A stretch of DNA of 64,000 nt from Bacillus sp. Marseille-Q3570 (GTDB taxonomy: Bacteria > Bacillota > Bacilli > Bacillales > Fictibacillaceae). Below the pieces are notes generated by a model. The model saw nothing but the letters and a program-made list of their open reading frames with translations. It did not search any database and was not told where the DNA came from. This document shows positions 13,326 through 22,877 of this stretch, piece after piece (position 1 is the first letter of the stretch; each line of letters begins with the position of its first letter). The DNA lies in contig NZ_CAMGYZ010000017.1 in the NCBI RefSeq assembly GCF_946151055.1, positions 1-64,000 of the forward strand. The letters are read 5' to 3'. The position numbers were made by a program, and so were the translations under genes.

Positions 13326-13419
13326 TCTTTGGGATATTTCCTCTATCGGATTACGTTACATACGTTTTAATGATTCTTTCAAGGGGCAAACTATAAGAAA
13401 GAAATGAAGGAGCACAAGC

Positions 13420-14145
13420 ATGATTGGATGTCTTTGTCTGCATGGTTTTACCGGAAGTCCTTATGAGGTTGAGCCGCTCGTCCATTTTATAAAAGAAAAT
13501 ACCAATTGGCTTGTCGTTTCACCAACTTTTCCGGGACATGATACGGTTGATGGAAGGATGGAACGCGTCACATATCAAGACTGGATCCAGACAGCAGAAA
13601 AAGAACTCCGTGAAATGCAAAAGACATGCGACAAAATCTACGTGGTCGGTTTTTCAATGGGGGGAATCATCGCAGGATACCTGGCCGCATCAAATAAAAT
13701 CGATCGGCTGGTCCTATTAAGTGCGGCTGCTCATTACGTCAGTTTCTCACGCTTAGCGCAGGACATCAAGCATATGCTCCAGGATCTTTTCAAAGGCAAT
13801 ATCAAGGAAAACGAAATGTTCCAGCGATATGTGCGGAAGTTCAAAGGGACTCCGTTATCGATGACCTTCCAATTTCGAAGTCTGATCCGTTCCTTGCGTC
13901 CATACCTGAAAAAAGTGAACACCCCAACACTCATCATACAGGGGGAATGTGACGGTGTGGTCCCGAAAAAAAGTGCGCAATATATCTACAACACCATTCG
14001 CAGTAAAAATAAAGAAATCATATACTTACCGGAATCAAAACATATCATCTGCCATGATATTGAACAGGAAGACGTCATTAGACACGTCTATCGATTTCTT
14101 ACAGACACAGAAAGAGATGAAGCAAAAGGAGAGGTAACTTCATGA
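13420..14145 (+). CDS. Alpha/beta hydrolase, carboxylesterase-type
   Basis: A 241-residue alpha/beta-hydrolase. Oxyanion-hole region [14 protein letters not shown] at residues 6-19, nucleophile elbow GFSMGG, acid Asp in [16 protein letters not shown], and His in [11 protein letters not shown]. It is similar in plan to the next gene and is probably an ancient tandem duplicate of the Est30/YvaK carboxylesterase type. There is no signal peptide, so it is cytosolic. Substrate unknown; short acyl esters are likely for the family. AAGGAG precedes ATG 13420. Its stop overlaps the next start (ATGA), so the two are translationally coupled. Confidence 0.85.
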   Translation: MIGCLCLHGFTGSPYEVEPLVHFIKENTNWLVVSPTFPGHDTVDGRMERVTYQDWIQTAEKELREMQKTCDKIYVVGFSMGGIIAGYLAASNKIDRLVLLSAAAHYVSFSRLAQDIKHMLQDLFKGNIKENEMFQRYVRKFKGTPLSMTFQFRSLIRSLRPYLKKVNTPTLIIQGECDGVVPKKSAQYIYNTIRSKNKEIIYLPESKHIICHDIEQEDVIRHVYRFLTDTERDEAKGEVTS

Positions 14146-14888
14146 AAATCGTTTCACCAAAACCATTTTACTTTGAAGGGGGAGACCGTGGAGTTTTACT
14201 GTTGCACGGTTTTACAGGAAATTCAGCAGATGTGCGTATGCTCGGCCGTTATCTGCAAAAAGAGGGCTATTCCTGTCTGGCTCCGCAATACAAAGGACAC
14301 GGCGTCCCACCGGAGGAACTCGTCCACACCGGTCCGGATGATTGGTGGCAAGATGTCGAGAAAGCCTACAACGAACTGAAGGACAAAGGATTTGAAGAGA
14401 TTGCAGTAGCAGGTCTTTCGCTTGGTGGTGTCTTTTCACTGAAACTCGGCTACACATCTACGATCAAAGGAATTGTACCCATGTGTGCGCCCATGTATAT
14501 AAAAAGCGAAGAAACGATGTATCAAGGCGTTCTTGATTACGCAAAAGAATACAAAAAATATGAGGGAAAGTCGGATGATCAGATTGAAAAAGAAATGGAG
14601 GAGTTCAAAAAGACACCGATGAACACCCTCAAAGCGCTCCAAGAATTGATTGCCGATGTCCGCGATAATATCGATATGATTTACACACCGACATTCGTGG
14701 TACAGGCGAGGCATGATGAGATGATCAATACAGATAGTGCCAATATCATCTATGATTCCATCGAATCTGACCAAAAAGACTTGAAATGGTACGAGGAATC
14801 CGGTCATGTCATCACACTCGACAAGGAAAAAGAACAACTTCATGAGGATGTTCTCAATTTCCTTAATTCATTAGACTGGTCCAACTAA
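14142..14888 (+). CDS. est: Carboxylesterase Est (YvaK/Est30 type)
   Basis: Thermostable-type carboxylesterase homologue of 248 residues, the same length as B. subtilis YvaK and close in sequence to Geobacillus Est30. Visible are [36 protein letters not shown], the nucleophile elbow GLSLGG near residue 94, the Asp in [15 protein letters not shown] and the His in ESGHVITLD. It hydrolyses short-chain carboxyl esters in the cytosol. AGGAGAGGT lies inside the upstream gene end. Located directly before rnr, as in B. subtilis. Confidence 0.93.
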   Translation: MKIVSPKPFYFEGGDRGVLLLHGFTGNSADVRMLGRYLQKEGYSCLAPQYKGHGVPPEELVHTGPDDWWQDVEKAYNELKDKGFEEIAVAGLSLGGVFSLKLGYTSTIKGIVPMCAPMYIKSEETMYQGVLDYAKEYKKYEGKSDDQIEKEMEEFKKTPMNTLKALQELIADVRDNIDMIYTPTFVVQARHDEMINTDSANIIYDSIESDQKDLKWYEESGHVITLDKEKEQLHEDVLNFLNSLDWSN

Positions 14889-14950
14889 GTCTATTAAAGG
14901 TCCTATAACTGTAAAACATACAGCTCAAAACGAAGGAGGGAAAGAAGCAA

Positions 14951-17260
14951 ATGGATCAAGAAAGAATTTTAGCATTTATGAAAGAAGAAGCGTATAAACC
15001 GCTGACTGTGCAAGAACTTGAGCAAGAGCTCAACTTGGATGATGCGGATGAATTTAAAGAACTTGTAATTACATTGAACGAGATGGAAGAAAACGGGGAC
15101 ATTGTGCGGACCCGGAGCAACCGTTATGGTGTACCGGAACGCATGAACCTCATCAAAGGAAAACTCCAGGGACACGCGAAAGGATTTGCTTTCCTATTAC
15201 CCGAACAAAAAGGGGAGAAGGATGTCTTTATTCCACCATCCGAGTTAAATGGAGCAATGAGCGGGGATACTGTCCTTGTGAGGATATCTTCCCGCCCTGG
15301 GGATTCAAAACCTGAAGGGACCGTCATACGGATCATCGAACGCGGCGTAACTGAGGTGGTCGGGACGTTCATCGATAGTAAAAGCTTTGGGTTTGTCGAA
15401 GCTGATGACAAGAGGATTCCGAATGACATCTTCATTCCGAAAGAGGCAATCAACAATGCTGTCGATGGCCATAAGGTCCTTGTAAAAATAACAAGCTATC
15501 CAGAGGAACGGTCAAGTGCGACAGGTGAAATCATCGAGATTTTAGGGCACAAGAATGATCCTGGTGTCGATATCCTGTCAATCATTTATAAACACGGGCT
15601 TCCAAGGGATTTCCCTAACGAGGCATTGGAACACGCAAACTCCGTGCCTGACGAAATCGATGTAGCCGATCTCACTGACCGCCGGGATTTACGAGATGAA
15701 ACCATCGTTACGATTGACGGTGCAGACGCAAAAGACCTCGATGATGCCGTCAATGTCGTCAAACTCGACAACGGAAATTACAAGCTCGGGGTTCATATTG
15801 CAGATGTCAGCCATTACGTGACAGAAGGTTCGCCGATCGATCAGGAAGCGCTTGATCGTGGGACATCCGTCTATCTGGTTGACCGTGTCATCCCAATGAT
15901 TCCGCATCGACTTTCAAACGGAATCTGCAGTTTGAATCCGAAGGTCGACCGTCTCACTTTATCATGTGAAATGGAAATCACATCGAACGGGGAAGTCGTC
16001 AATCATGAGATCTTCCAGAGCGTGATTCGCACAAATGAACGAATGACCTATACAGATGTTCGTAAAATCCTATTGCGTGAAGACGATGAGGTTCTAGAAC
16101 GTTATAAAGAACTTGTCCCATTTTTCGATTTGATGGGTGAGCTTGCGAAAATCCTTCGTAAAAAACGTTTTGATCGCGGTGCCATCGATTTTGATTTCAG
16201 TGAAGCACGAGTGCTGGTCGATGAAGAATCGAAGCCTGTCGACGTCGTCCTTCGTGACCGGACAGTCGCTGAAAAACTGATCGAGGAATTCATGCTGGCA
16301 GCGAACGAAACCGTAGCGGAACACTTCCATTGGATGAACGTTCCATTCATGTATCGGATCCACGAAGATCCAGATGAAGAAAAGCTGACAAACTTCCTTG
16401 AGTTCATCACAAATTTTGGCTACGTGGTCCGTGGATCTGCGAATTCCATCCACCCGCGTGCACTTCAGCAGATTTTAGAAGAAGTACAAGGTGAACCGGA
16501 AGAAGCCGTTATCAGCAAGGTCATGCTCCGTTCGATGAAACAAGCACGATATGAACCGGAAAATCACGGGCACTATGGATTGTCCACTGAGTTCTATACG
16601 CACTTCACATCGCCGATTCGTCGTTATCCTGACTTGATCGTCCACCGTCTGATCCGGACTTATCTGATTGAAGGAAAGACAGACGGAAAAACGGTCAGCC
16701 ACTGGAAAGAGGAGCTTCCGGAAATCGCTCAGCATGCTTCAGAACGTGAACGTCGTGCGGTCGATGCGGAACGTGAAACCGATGACCTGAAAAAAGCGGA
16801 ATTCATGCAAGATAAAATCGGTGAGGAATTCGAAGGTGTCATCAGCGGTGTGACGAACTTCGGATTGTTCGTCGAATTGCCGAACACGATTGAAGGTCTG
16901 GTACATGTCAGCTATCTGACTGATGATTACTATCATTTCAACGAACAGCAATATGCGATGATCGGTGAACGCACCGGAAAAGTGTTCCGGATCGGGGATG
17001 AGCTTCAAATAAGAGTGCTGGCTGTCAACGTGGAAGAACGTGCGATCGACTTTGAAATCGTCGGCATGAAAGCACCGGTTCAACGAAAACGCCGGGATCG
17101 TGCTCGTGTGATCTCGAGCGGCGGCAAGAGCCCTACAAAAGAGAAAAAGCGGAATGACAAAGGGCAAAACGGCGGCGGATCCCGTAAAAAGAAAGGCAAC
17201 AAACCTTTTTATAAAGATGTATCAAAAAAGAAAAAAGGGAAAAAGAAAAAGCGTCGTTAG
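14951..17260 (+). CDS. rnr: Ribonuclease R
   Basis: Processive 3'-5' exoribonuclease that degrades structured RNA and, with tmRNA-SmpB, non-stop mRNAs. The 769-residue protein has an N-terminal winged helix (about 1-65), cold-shock OB domains (about 70-220), the RNB catalytic domain (about 245-580) with the acidic cluster [14 protein letters not shown] that binds Mg, the [14 protein letters not shown] and [22 protein letters not shown] motifs, an S1 domain (about 630-710, [20 protein letters not shown]) and a Lys-rich tail ending [19 protein letters not shown] precedes ATG 14951. Its neighbours smpB and ssrA belong to the same rescue pathway. Confidence 0.97.
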   Translation: MDQERILAFMKEEAYKPLTVQELEQELNLDDADEFKELVITLNEMEENGDIVRTRSNRYGVPERMNLIKGKLQGHAKGFAFLLPEQKGEKDVFIPPSELNGAMSGDTVLVRISSRPGDSKPEGTVIRIIERGVTEVVGTFIDSKSFGFVEADDKRIPNDIFIPKEAINNAVDGHKVLVKITSYPEERSSATGEIIEILGHKNDPGVDILSIIYKHGLPRDFPNEALEHANSVPDEIDVADLTDRRDLRDETIVTIDGADAKDLDDAVNVVKLDNGNYKLGVHIADVSHYVTEGSPIDQEALDRGTSVYLVDRVIPMIPHRLSNGICSLNPKVDRLTLSCEMEITSNGEVVNHEIFQSVIRTNERMTYTDVRKILLREDDEVLERYKELVPFFDLMGELAKILRKKRFDRGAIDFDFSEARVLVDEESKPVDVVLRDRTVAEKLIEEFMLAANETVAEHFHWMNVPFMYRIHEDPDEEKLTNFLEFITNFGYVVRGSANSIHPRALQQILEEVQGEPEEAVISKVMLRSMKQARYEPENHGHYGLSTEFYTHFTSPIRRYPDLIVHRLIRTYLIEGKTDGKTVSHWKEELPEIAQHASERERRAVDAERETDDLKKAEFMQDKIGEEFEGVISGVTNFGLFVELPNTIEGLVHVSYLTDDYYHFNEQQYAMIGERTGKVFRIGDELQIRVLAVNVEERAIDFEIVGMKAPVQRKRRDRARVISSGGKSPTKEKKRNDKGQNGGGSRKKKGNKPFYKDVSKKKKGKKKKRR

Positions 17261-17266
17261 ACAGGT

Positions 17267-17303
17267 TGAACCTCATTCAAAAGCTGGATGAGGTTCTGCT
17301 TTT
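17267..17303 (+). terminator. Stem-loop after rnr
   Basis: AACCTCATTC / GGATGAGGTT stem, then CTGCTTTTC. The T-run is weak, so termination may be partial and allow read-through into smpB. Confidence 0.6.
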
Positions 17304-17319
17304 CAACAGACCCGTATCC

Positions 17320-17349
17320 TTGACTTTTCCTGACCAAAGTTGATAAAAT
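17320..17349 (+). promoter_or_regulatory. Putative sigma-A promoter of smpB
   Basis: TTGACT (17320-17325), 18-bp spacer, TAAAAT (17344-17349), start expected near 17356, 27 bases before smpB. Confidence 0.6.
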
Positions 17350-17382
17350 GTATCATGCAGTTTGAAAGGGGAAAACGAAGTT

Positions 17383-17850
17383 ATGGCACGGCACGAAGGA
17401 AATCTGATCGCACAAAATAAAAAAGCAAGACACGATTATACCATTGAAGATACGTTTGAAGCTGGTCTCGTTCTTCAGGGTACGGAGATCAAGGCGATCC
17501 GTGGAAGAAGAGTGAACCTGAAAGATTCTTTCGCACGTGTCCAGAATGGTGAGGTTTTTCTGCACAACATGCACATCAGCCATTATGAACAAGGAAACCG
17601 CTATAACCATGATCCTTTACGGACACGCAAACTGCTTTTACACAAAAAAGAAATCAGCAAGCTGATCGGTGTTTCGAAAGAATCCGGGTATGCGCTCGTA
17701 CCGTTGAAGCTTTACATCAAAAACGGTTTTGCGAAGCTTTTGCTCGGAGTCGGAAAAGGGAAGAAGAAATACGATAAGCGTGAAGATTTGAAACGCAAGA
17801 CAGCAAAACGCGAAATCGAGAAAGCTTTCCGTGAACGCCAGAAGATGTAA
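17383..17850 (+). CDS. smpB: SsrA-binding protein SmpB
   Basis: Binds the tRNA-like part of tmRNA and brings it to stalled ribosomes for trans-translation. The 155-residue OB-fold protein has the family landmarks [29 protein letters not shown], the central [27 protein letters not shown], and the basic C-terminal tail [24 protein letters not shown] that enters the mRNA channel. GAAAACGAAG precedes ATG 17383; the TTG at 17362 would add a non-conserved extension. Its partner gene ssrA begins 111 bp downstream. Confidence 0.97.
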   Translation: MARHEGNLIAQNKKARHDYTIEDTFEAGLVLQGTEIKAIRGRRVNLKDSFARVQNGEVFLHNMHISHYEQGNRYNHDPLRTRKLLLHKKEISKLIGVSKESGYALVPLKLYIKNGFAKLLLGVGKGKKKYDKREDLKRKTAKREIEKAFRERQKM

Positions 17851-17860
17851 GTTGTTTCCA

Positions 17861-17889
17861 TTAACAACGTACGTTCGATATGTTATAAT
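17861..17889 (+). promoter_or_regulatory. Promoter of the tmRNA gene
   Basis: TTAACA (17861-17866), 17-bp spacer, TATAAT (17884-17889). Transcription would start near 17896 and give a 5' leader of about 65 bases, removed by RNase P. Confidence 0.75.
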
Positions 17890-18048
17890 AAAAGTTGTCG
17901 CCAGTTAGATGAAGTTCTATTTAATTTTGAAAGCAACTTCCAGTAACACTCATTCTATATGGGGACGTTACGGATTCGACAGGGATAGGTCGAGCTTAAG
18001 TTGCGAGCCGAGGGGGTCGGCCTCGTAAAAACGCCAACGCCTATAACT

Positions 18049-18084
18049 GGCAAAGAAAACAACAACTTCGCAGTAGCTGCGTAA
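18049..18084 (+). other. tmRNA tag reading frame
   Basis: Resume codon GGC at 18049, then AAA GAA AAC AAC AAC TTC GCA GTA GCT GCG TAA. With the tRNA-borne Ala the degradation tag is AGKENNNFAVAA, ending in the VAA/LAA-type signal recognised by ClpXP-like proteases. Confidence 0.9.
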
Positions 18085-18303
18085 CAGTAGCTTTGCGGTT
18101 CCTCCCTGCATCGCCCATGTGCTAGGGTAAGGGACTCAACTTAAGTGGGCTACGCCGGATTCCACCGCCTGAGGATGAAGGAAGAGACCAACCAGGCTAG
18201 CCACACGGAAGCCTGTCGATAGGCTGAAGTGCTGGCGAAATGCCAATATATCGACTACGCTCGTAGAAGCTTAAGTGCCGATATTTCTGGACGTGGGTTC
18301 GAT

Positions 18304-18733
18304 TAGGAAATAGTCGCCTTTTGTGGCAACACAAAAGTGATAATCCGGCTTAATCGATGAAACCTAAGTCGCATAAAATTAAATTTAATTTCAAAATCAA
18401 CAAATGAGAACCGAGAAGTTCGAGGCACGACGGTTTTGAGGACCAGAGCGTATTCAAATACGTGAGGACCGGAAAAACCGAGTAACGTGGAAATTCGAAT
18501 GTTATCATTTGGTTTGTTTTGAACATCCATAAATGCGATAGGGCAATATCGAGCGGTATGTGGAGCAATCCAACAGCCGTGTATCGACTCATAGGCTGCC
18601 TTCAGGGTAGTACTAGGATACGGAATCCTTGCTTGTACTCAAGCAAAAATTACATTTCGTATAATACGCCGGAGGACCTGATCAACAGGTTCAAGATATA
18701 GTCAGTGCCATGACGAAAGCATGGAACAGCATG
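18304..18733 (+). mobile_element. Group I intron in the tmRNA T-loop
   Basis: 430 bp that must be removed to restore the T-arm. The 5' exon ends in T and the intron ends in G (..CAGCATG), as in group I introns. A candidate P1 pairs CGAT of the exon with GTCG at 18313-18316, and GGA at 18307-18309 can pair with TCC of the 3' exon (P10). P2 is CTTTTGTG-GCAA-CACAAAAG with a GNRA loop (18318-18337). A P3-like pairing is TCCGGC (18344-18349) with GCCGGA (18668-18673), followed by a P8-like hairpin (18674-18692) and the conserved AAGATATAGTC (18693-18703). A P5-like stem (18363-18374 with 18533-18540) carries the 18390-18523 insert. I could not place P7 with certainty. No reading frame lies inside on the plus strand. 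Confidence 0.85.
18390..18523. repeat. Dispersed palindromic element inside the intron
   Basis: Positions 18401-18511 are an inverted homologue of 7191-7312 (shared words include AGAAGTTCGAGGCACGA, CGTGAGGACCGGA and CCGAGTAACG). The outer arms TTCAAAA (18390-18396) and TTTTGAA (18517-18523) extend the palindrome, so it closes as an extra hairpin at the tip of a peripheral intron stem. Confidence 0.82.
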
Positions 18734-18744
18734 TCCCACCGTCT

Positions 18745-18771
18745 CCACCATACATAACTATGGTGGTTTTT
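18745..18771 (+). terminator. Terminator of the tmRNA gene
   Basis: CCACCAT / ATGGTGG stem that starts within the encoded CCA end, then TTTTTATTT. Confidence 0.85.
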
Positions 18772-18777
18772 ATTTGC

Positions 18778-19185
18778 TTAAAATACAAAGAAATCTTTTT
18801 CGAATTTAATTTTTTTGATTAATAATTCTTTGTTATACTTTCCATTCCTTGGCGTAACATCATCATAATTTTCTAAGATCCATATTGCGCGCAGTTTTTT
18901 CTTTTTGATTCTCAGGTAGGGTGTAATGTTTTGTAAGACATAAAACACATCTTTCTTTTTCTTAATATTAAGAGTAAATGAGTCTTTATGTATACCGGGG
19001 TTGTAATTCTTTTTCTTAGTAATACTACCATTTATTAGTGTCTTTATATAATCGAGTAATTCTTTATCAGTCGAGGGTATAGTGACACATGGTCGACGAT
19101 GCTCTTTTTCATGCATCCTTGTTAAAGTTATACTTCCTTCGCCATCAATTATGCCGGCTAAATAGACTGCTTCCCAATTCTTCAT
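18778..19185 (-). CDS. LAGLIDADG-family homing endonuclease, single motif
   Basis: A 135-residue protein with one LAGLIDADG helix, YLAGIIDGEGSITLTR, at residues 8-23. The Asp14-Gly-Glu-Gly end carries the metal-binding acid. Single-motif members act as homodimers. The rest is basic and Lys-rich, and contains the typical SITKKKNYNPGIHKDSFTLNIKKKKDVFYVLQNITPYLRIKK pattern abbreviated here as GIHKDSFTL and PYLRIKKKK. AGGGGGGA precedes ATG 19185. It lies on the opposite strand 45 bp past the tmRNA end, outside the intron. Its AT-rich codon use differs from the neighbours and suggests transfer. It may mobilise the intron in trans or have moved in independently. Confidence 0.88.
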   Translation of the reverse strand: MKNWEAVYLAGIIDGEGSITLTRMHEKEHRRPCVTIPSTDKELLDYIKTLINGSITKKKNYNPGIHKDSFTLNIKKKKDVFYVLQNITPYLRIKKKKLRAIWILENYDDVTPRNGKYNKELLIKKIKFEKDFFVF

Positions 19186-19261
19186 AATATCCCCCCTGAA
19201 ATAAGAACATTCGTTCTATCCATATTATACCATGATTAATAAAAAAGTATTAGAATAGTAA

Positions 19262-19308
19262 AAACCCCCGGATAGGACCTTTTCAAAGTCAATGATCCGG
19301 GGGTTTTT
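19262..19308 (-). terminator. Terminator of the OFA transporter gene, bidirectional
   Basis: ACCCCCGGAT / ATCCGGGGGT stem with A-run on the left and T-run on the right, so it works on either strand. It ends the leftward OFA transcript before the endonuclease gene. Confidence 0.85.
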
Positions 19309-19313
19309 ATTCA

Positions 19314-19390
19314 TTTAAAGAACTTTCTTCATTATAAGCGCAACTAAAGCTCAGCCTGCACCAACGGCTTGGCTTTGCTAAGTTTTCTGT
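19314..19390. repeat. TTTAAAGAA...MITE-like repeat
   Basis: Starts TTTAAAGAACTTTCTTC and ends GGCTTTGCTAAGTTTTCT. Same family as 36776-36866. Confidence 0.8.
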
Positions 19391-19395
19391 ATGGA

Positions 19396-20670
19396 TCAGT
19401 AATTGACTGCTTCTCCTTCTTTTTGTTCCTCGTGTACAGTTTTTTCGATCTTTCTGATGTCTTTTTTCATCAGGATCGAGAAGACCAGGGCAATGAGAAT
19501 CAGCCCGAGGAACACGTAAAATACAGGGGTATAGCTATCCGTTCTTTCCCTGATCTGCGTCACGAGCATCGGACCGAATACGCCTCCTAGAGACCATGTC
19601 GTCAACAAGTACCCATGGATTGCACCAAGTTGTTTAGTTCCAAACAGATCACCGATGAAAGCGGGCAGATTAGAGAAACCTCCGCCATAACAACTGACCA
19701 CCAGTAAAATGAACAGCTGGAATAACAGGACATTTGTCGTAAATGGAAGCGTGAAAAACGCAACAGTCTGGATCAAGAAAAAGATCAAGAACACATTCGG
19801 ACGGCCGATATAGTCCGAGGCTGTGGCCCAGGCAAGTCTGCCTCCACCATTGAAAATTCCCATGATTCCCACCATCATCGCTGCTGCCCCTGCTGATAAT
19901 CCGACTACTTCCTGAGCCATAGGCGAAGCGACAGAAATCATCATGATACCGGCTGTCGTATTGATCAGCATCATTGTCCAAAGCAGCCAAAAACGCTTTG
20001 TTTTGACAGCTTCTTTAGAAGTCAATTGCTGCAAGTCTTTTTTGAAGACTTTTTTCCCTGAAGCGATATCTTTTTTCATAGATGAAGGCATCCAACCTTC
20101 AGGAGGAGGGGCAATGTATAAGGCACCTAACAAAATGAAGACGAAATAAGCAGCACCTATGATATAAAACGTATTCGTAATACCGACGCTGTTCATCAAG
20201 TTTGCTGCAATAGGTGCTGTGATGAGCGCACCAGTTCCGAAGCCGAGTACAGCTAGCCCAGTTGCTAAACCTCTTCGGTCAGGGAACCATTTGACGAGCG
20301 TCGAGACAGGTGAGATATAACCGATTCCAAGGCCAAGACCGCTTGCCACTCCATATGTAAATAAGAAAAATGGCAATGAATCAATGATGAGTGCGATGCC
20401 GGAACCGGCTTGTCCTAATCCGAATAAGATGCCGGCTAGGATCGCTGATTTTCTTGGACCGTTCTTTTCAACAAATTTTCCGAAAAGGGCTGCTGACGAT
20501 CCAGCAAGCGCCATCATGATGGTAAACGCGACTGTAACTTCTGTCGGTGACCAACCCATTTTCTCACTGATCGGTGTCGTATATACGCTGTAAGCATATG
20601 CGCCCCCGATGGAAAGATGGATGGAAATGGCTGATAAAGCAATCAACCACCTGTTTTTCGATGTGTTCAT
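19396..20670 (-). CDS. OFA-family MFS transporter (oxalate/formate antiporter type)
   Basis: A 424-residue, 12-helix major facilitator of the OFA family. It opens with NRWLIALSAISIHLSIGGAYAYSVYTTPIS, followed by SPTEVTVAFTIMMALAGSSAALFGKFVEKNGPR, which includes the loop 2-3 motif, and WFPDRRGLATGLAVLGFGTGALITAP, a hallmark of this group. The second half has GRLAWATASDYIGRPN and YGGGFSNLPAFIGDLFG. The family includes oxalate/formate exchangers and monocarboxylate carriers; the substrate here cannot be read from sequence. AGGAGGAAC precedes ATG 20670. Single gene. Confidence 0.88.
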   Translation of the reverse strand: MNTSKNRWLIALSAISIHLSIGGAYAYSVYTTPISEKMGWSPTEVTVAFTIMMALAGSSAALFGKFVEKNGPRKSAILAGILFGLGQAGSGIALIIDSLPFFLFTYGVASGLGLGIGYISPVSTLVKWFPDRRGLATGLAVLGFGTGALITAPIAANLMNSVGITNTFYIIGAAYFVFILLGALYIAPPPEGWMPSSMKKDIASGKKVFKKDLQQLTSKEAVKTKRFWLLWTMMLINTTAGIMMISVASPMAQEVVGLSAGAAAMMVGIMGIFNGGGRLAWATASDYIGRPNVFLIFFLIQTVAFFTLPFTTNVLLFQLFILLVVSCYGGGFSNLPAFIGDLFGTKQLGAIHGYLLTTWSLGGVFGPMLVTQIRERTDSYTPVFYVFLGLILIALVFSILMKKDIRKIEKTVHEEQKEGEAVNY

Positions 20671-21118
20671 GTTGTTCCTCCTCTATGTCTTGATCTTGTA
20701 AGCGTTAACACACACAATACATGGGACGGAATAAAAAATCAAACAATTTAAAATAGTTAAAAAACAAAAACGAATCACTCATAGTTTAAATGATGATAAG
20801 GTCTTGGGCAGTTTTTCACCTTAACCTTCCATTCACTTCTTATAGTTGTGACATACCTCACTAACAAACCTGGAGAAAAGGAAACCATACAGAGAGTCCT
20901 AGAGAATAGCTTCTACAATATAAAAGTGTGATAATATATGGCCATTTGGAAAGCAGATAATGAAAGGCAAAAAGTCCTGAATTGAATCTGTTTAGTTTCT
21001 AAGATATGGATAAACCTATATCAATCTTCCTTATTATTGAAAATGAACATTTTAATACCTTTTTTTATGGTAAAGTTTATTTGTTGAAAAATTTTGTAAA
21101 TTAAAGGAGGGTATTATT
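20671..21118. other. Divergent intergenic region, 448 bp
   Basis: Must hold the promoters of the leftward OFA gene and the rightward SGNH hydrolase gene. It is AT-rich. I see no repeat, RNA gene or clear operator, only the ribosome sites at each end. Confidence 0.4.
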
Positions 21119-22399
21119 ATGTTACGCATGAAAATGTTCATTTTTATCGTTTTAGCAAGTTTGCTTCTCGGTATTACGACAGTATTTGCGAATCCTACTA
21201 ATTCTTCCTTAGCACATAATGACGACACGAATACCATTAACAAACCCCTGAATCACCAAAGTTGGAAAGGAGCATGGGCTGCGAGTCCACAGCCACCTTA
21301 TGAAACTGGTATTTCTCAAGAGGGTTTTGAAAATCAAACGGTCAGGATGATCATCCATCCACATGCTTCTGGGGAGGAAGTTCGTCTTCGCTTTTCGAAT
21401 GTATTCGGTTCAGAGTCTTTGACGTTCGGAAATGTAAGTATTGCGCTTTCAGAAAATGAAGCTGCCACAGTACCCGAATCAAATGCTCCCGTTACTTTCT
21501 CAGGGGAGAGAAGTATTACGATCCCACCTGGTGCGGAAGTGATTAGTGACCCATTGGATTTTGAAGTGGAAGATGACCAAAATCTCGCAGTCAGTGTGTA
21601 CATACCAGAAGCGAGTGGTCCGACGACGTGGCATAATCTTTCGAGACAAACATCTTATATCTCAGAGAGCGGTGATTATACAGAGGCAGAAGAGGGAGTT
21701 GCTTTTACTGATTCAGATGTTTCCTGGTTTTGGCTCTCTGGAGTAGATGTGCTGACGAAAAAGAATGATGGTCGGGTTATTGTCACATTGGGGGATTCCA
21801 TTACCGATGGCCATAGTTCGACGATTGATGCGAACCTGCGCTGGCCGGATATTCTGGATGATCGTCTCGATGAGAAATATCATAATAAGAATTACTCGGT
21901 ACTGAATGCGGGCATTTCCGGGAATAAGATTTTAAGGGATTCACCTGTTTATGGTGTGAATGCCCTGGCACGGCTTAATCGAGATGTATTGTCCCAAACA
22001 GGTGCAACCGATGTGATTTTACTTGAAGGAATCAATGATATCGGTCATCTCCCTCATACCCTTGATTCTGAAAAAATCATCGCTGGTATGGATCAAATTG
22101 CAGCTCAAGCACACGCGAAGGGTTTACGGATCTATGCAGGGACAATACTGCCATTTAGAGACACTACGATTAAAAATTACTTTATTGAAGAGGGAGAAAT
22201 CGTAAGGCAAGAAGTGAATGAATGGATTCGTACAAGTGGGGTTTTTGACGGTGTCATCGACTTTGACATGGTGATGCAGGATCCGGAAAATCCACAAAAG
22301 CTTCGGCCGGAATATGATGCAGGAGATCATTTACATCCCAATGATGCAGGATACAAAGCGATGGCTGATGCAATCGATCTAGCTTTATTTCGCCATTAA
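21119..22399 (+). CDS. Secreted SGNH/GDSL-type hydrolase
   Basis: A 426-residue exported protein. The signal peptide spans about residues 1-24 (MKMFIFIVLASLLLGITTVFA). An N-terminal beta-rich domain (about 50-215) precedes an SGNH catalytic domain (about 218-426) with block I VTLGDSITDG (nucleophile Ser), Gly in NAGISGNK, block III Asn in LLEGINDIGH, and block V DAGDHLHPNDAGY with the catalytic Asp and His. This layout matches secreted esterases of the rhamnogalacturonan acetylesterase-like group, so deacetylation of a polysaccharide is plausible but unproven. AAAGGAGGG precedes ATG 21119. Single gene. Confidence 0.88.
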   Translation: MLRMKMFIFIVLASLLLGITTVFANPTNSSLAHNDDTNTINKPLNHQSWKGAWAASPQPPYETGISQEGFENQTVRMIIHPHASGEEVRLRFSNVFGSESLTFGNVSIALSENEAATVPESNAPVTFSGERSITIPPGAEVISDPLDFEVEDDQNLAVSVYIPEASGPTTWHNLSRQTSYISESGDYTEAEEGVAFTDSDVSWFWLSGVDVLTKKNDGRVIVTLGDSITDGHSSTIDANLRWPDILDDRLDEKYHNKNYSVLNAGISGNKILRDSPVYGVNALARLNRDVLSQTGATDVILLEGINDIGHLPHTLDSEKIIAGMDQIAAQAHAKGLRIYAGTILPFRDTTIKNYFIEEGEIVRQEVNEWIRTSGVFDGVIDFDMVMQDPENPQKLRPEYDAGDHLHPNDAGYKAMADAIDLALFRH

Positions 22400-22406
22400 A
22401 ATAAAC

Positions 22407-22462
22407 TTGAGGCTGGTCTCATAAGTGTCTGACACTTTTCTTTGAGCTCAGCCTCACTTTTT
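22407..22462 (+). terminator. Terminator of the SGNH hydrolase gene
   Basis: TTGAGGCTG / CAGCCTCA stem enclosing a second AAGTGTC/GACACTT stem, then CTTTTTTG. Confidence 0.85.
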
Positions 22463-22484
22463 TGTAAGAAGATTATTTCGCAAA

Positions 22485-22850
22485 TGTTGTTGCTCTTGCA
22501 CTTAAAGAAACCATAAAATACTTTCTTCAGTATAAGGGCAACTAAGGCTCGACCTACAAAAGGCTTGGTCTCGCTAAAGTTTTCTTTAAAAGTCGTTGAC
22601 CGGATGCTCGCTTTCCGCGGGGCGTGCGGTGAGCCCACTCGTCGCCTTGCTACCACAGGAGTCTCCTTTGCAAGGAAGCATTTGTGCTCCTGCGTCTACA
22701 AGAAAGTCCTGTCGAAGCGAGCTTCCTCGTCGCATGCCTTGCGAGGAGATTATTCAGGTAGTAGGCACGCTGATCCCGCAGAAGTCCCGCACCTTGCTCT
22801 CCAATCAACTTGCACAAGGTGAGTTATAAAAATGACTCAAAAGCAACACT
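22485..22850. repeat. Nested repeats: CGCGGGGCG-type element with a MITE-like insert
   Basis: The outer element (GTTGCTC.. to ..AAAAGCAAC) matches 57944-58132 at both ends and in the TCGCTTTCCGCGGGGCG and CTCCAATCAACT blocks, but has a longer, rearranged middle. Inside it, 22501-22590 is a TTAAAGAAA..TTTCTTTAAA element of the 36776-36866 family. The other copy has only TTTAAA at this point. The 479-bp spacer holds no gene. Confidence 0.85.
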
Positions 22851-22877
22851 CTTTTAGAAAAGGGAATTGCAAGAAGA

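Larger units (their letters stand above)
17961..18750 (+). ncRNA. ssrA: tmRNA (SsrA) gene, interrupted by a group I intron
   Basis: The 5' end GGGGACGTTACGGATTCGAC and the 3' end CCCACCGTCTCCACCA form the tRNA-Ala-like domain with encoded CCA. The exon parts are 17961-18303 and 18734-18750, 360 nt once joined, normal for Bacillus. Joining restores the T-arm: GTGGG, loop TTCGATT, CCCAC. The gene is split after TTCGAT in the T-loop. The coded tag is GKENNNFAVAA after the tRNA-borne Ala. Pseudoknot-forming sequences follow the tag. The 3' part is lost unless the intron is removed, so splicing is needed for function. Confidence 0.95.

Noticed and set aside
22565-22829. Open frames of 77-85 codons after the SGNH gene
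   Set aside because: They translate the CGCGGGGCG-type dispersed repeat and have no ribosome site.
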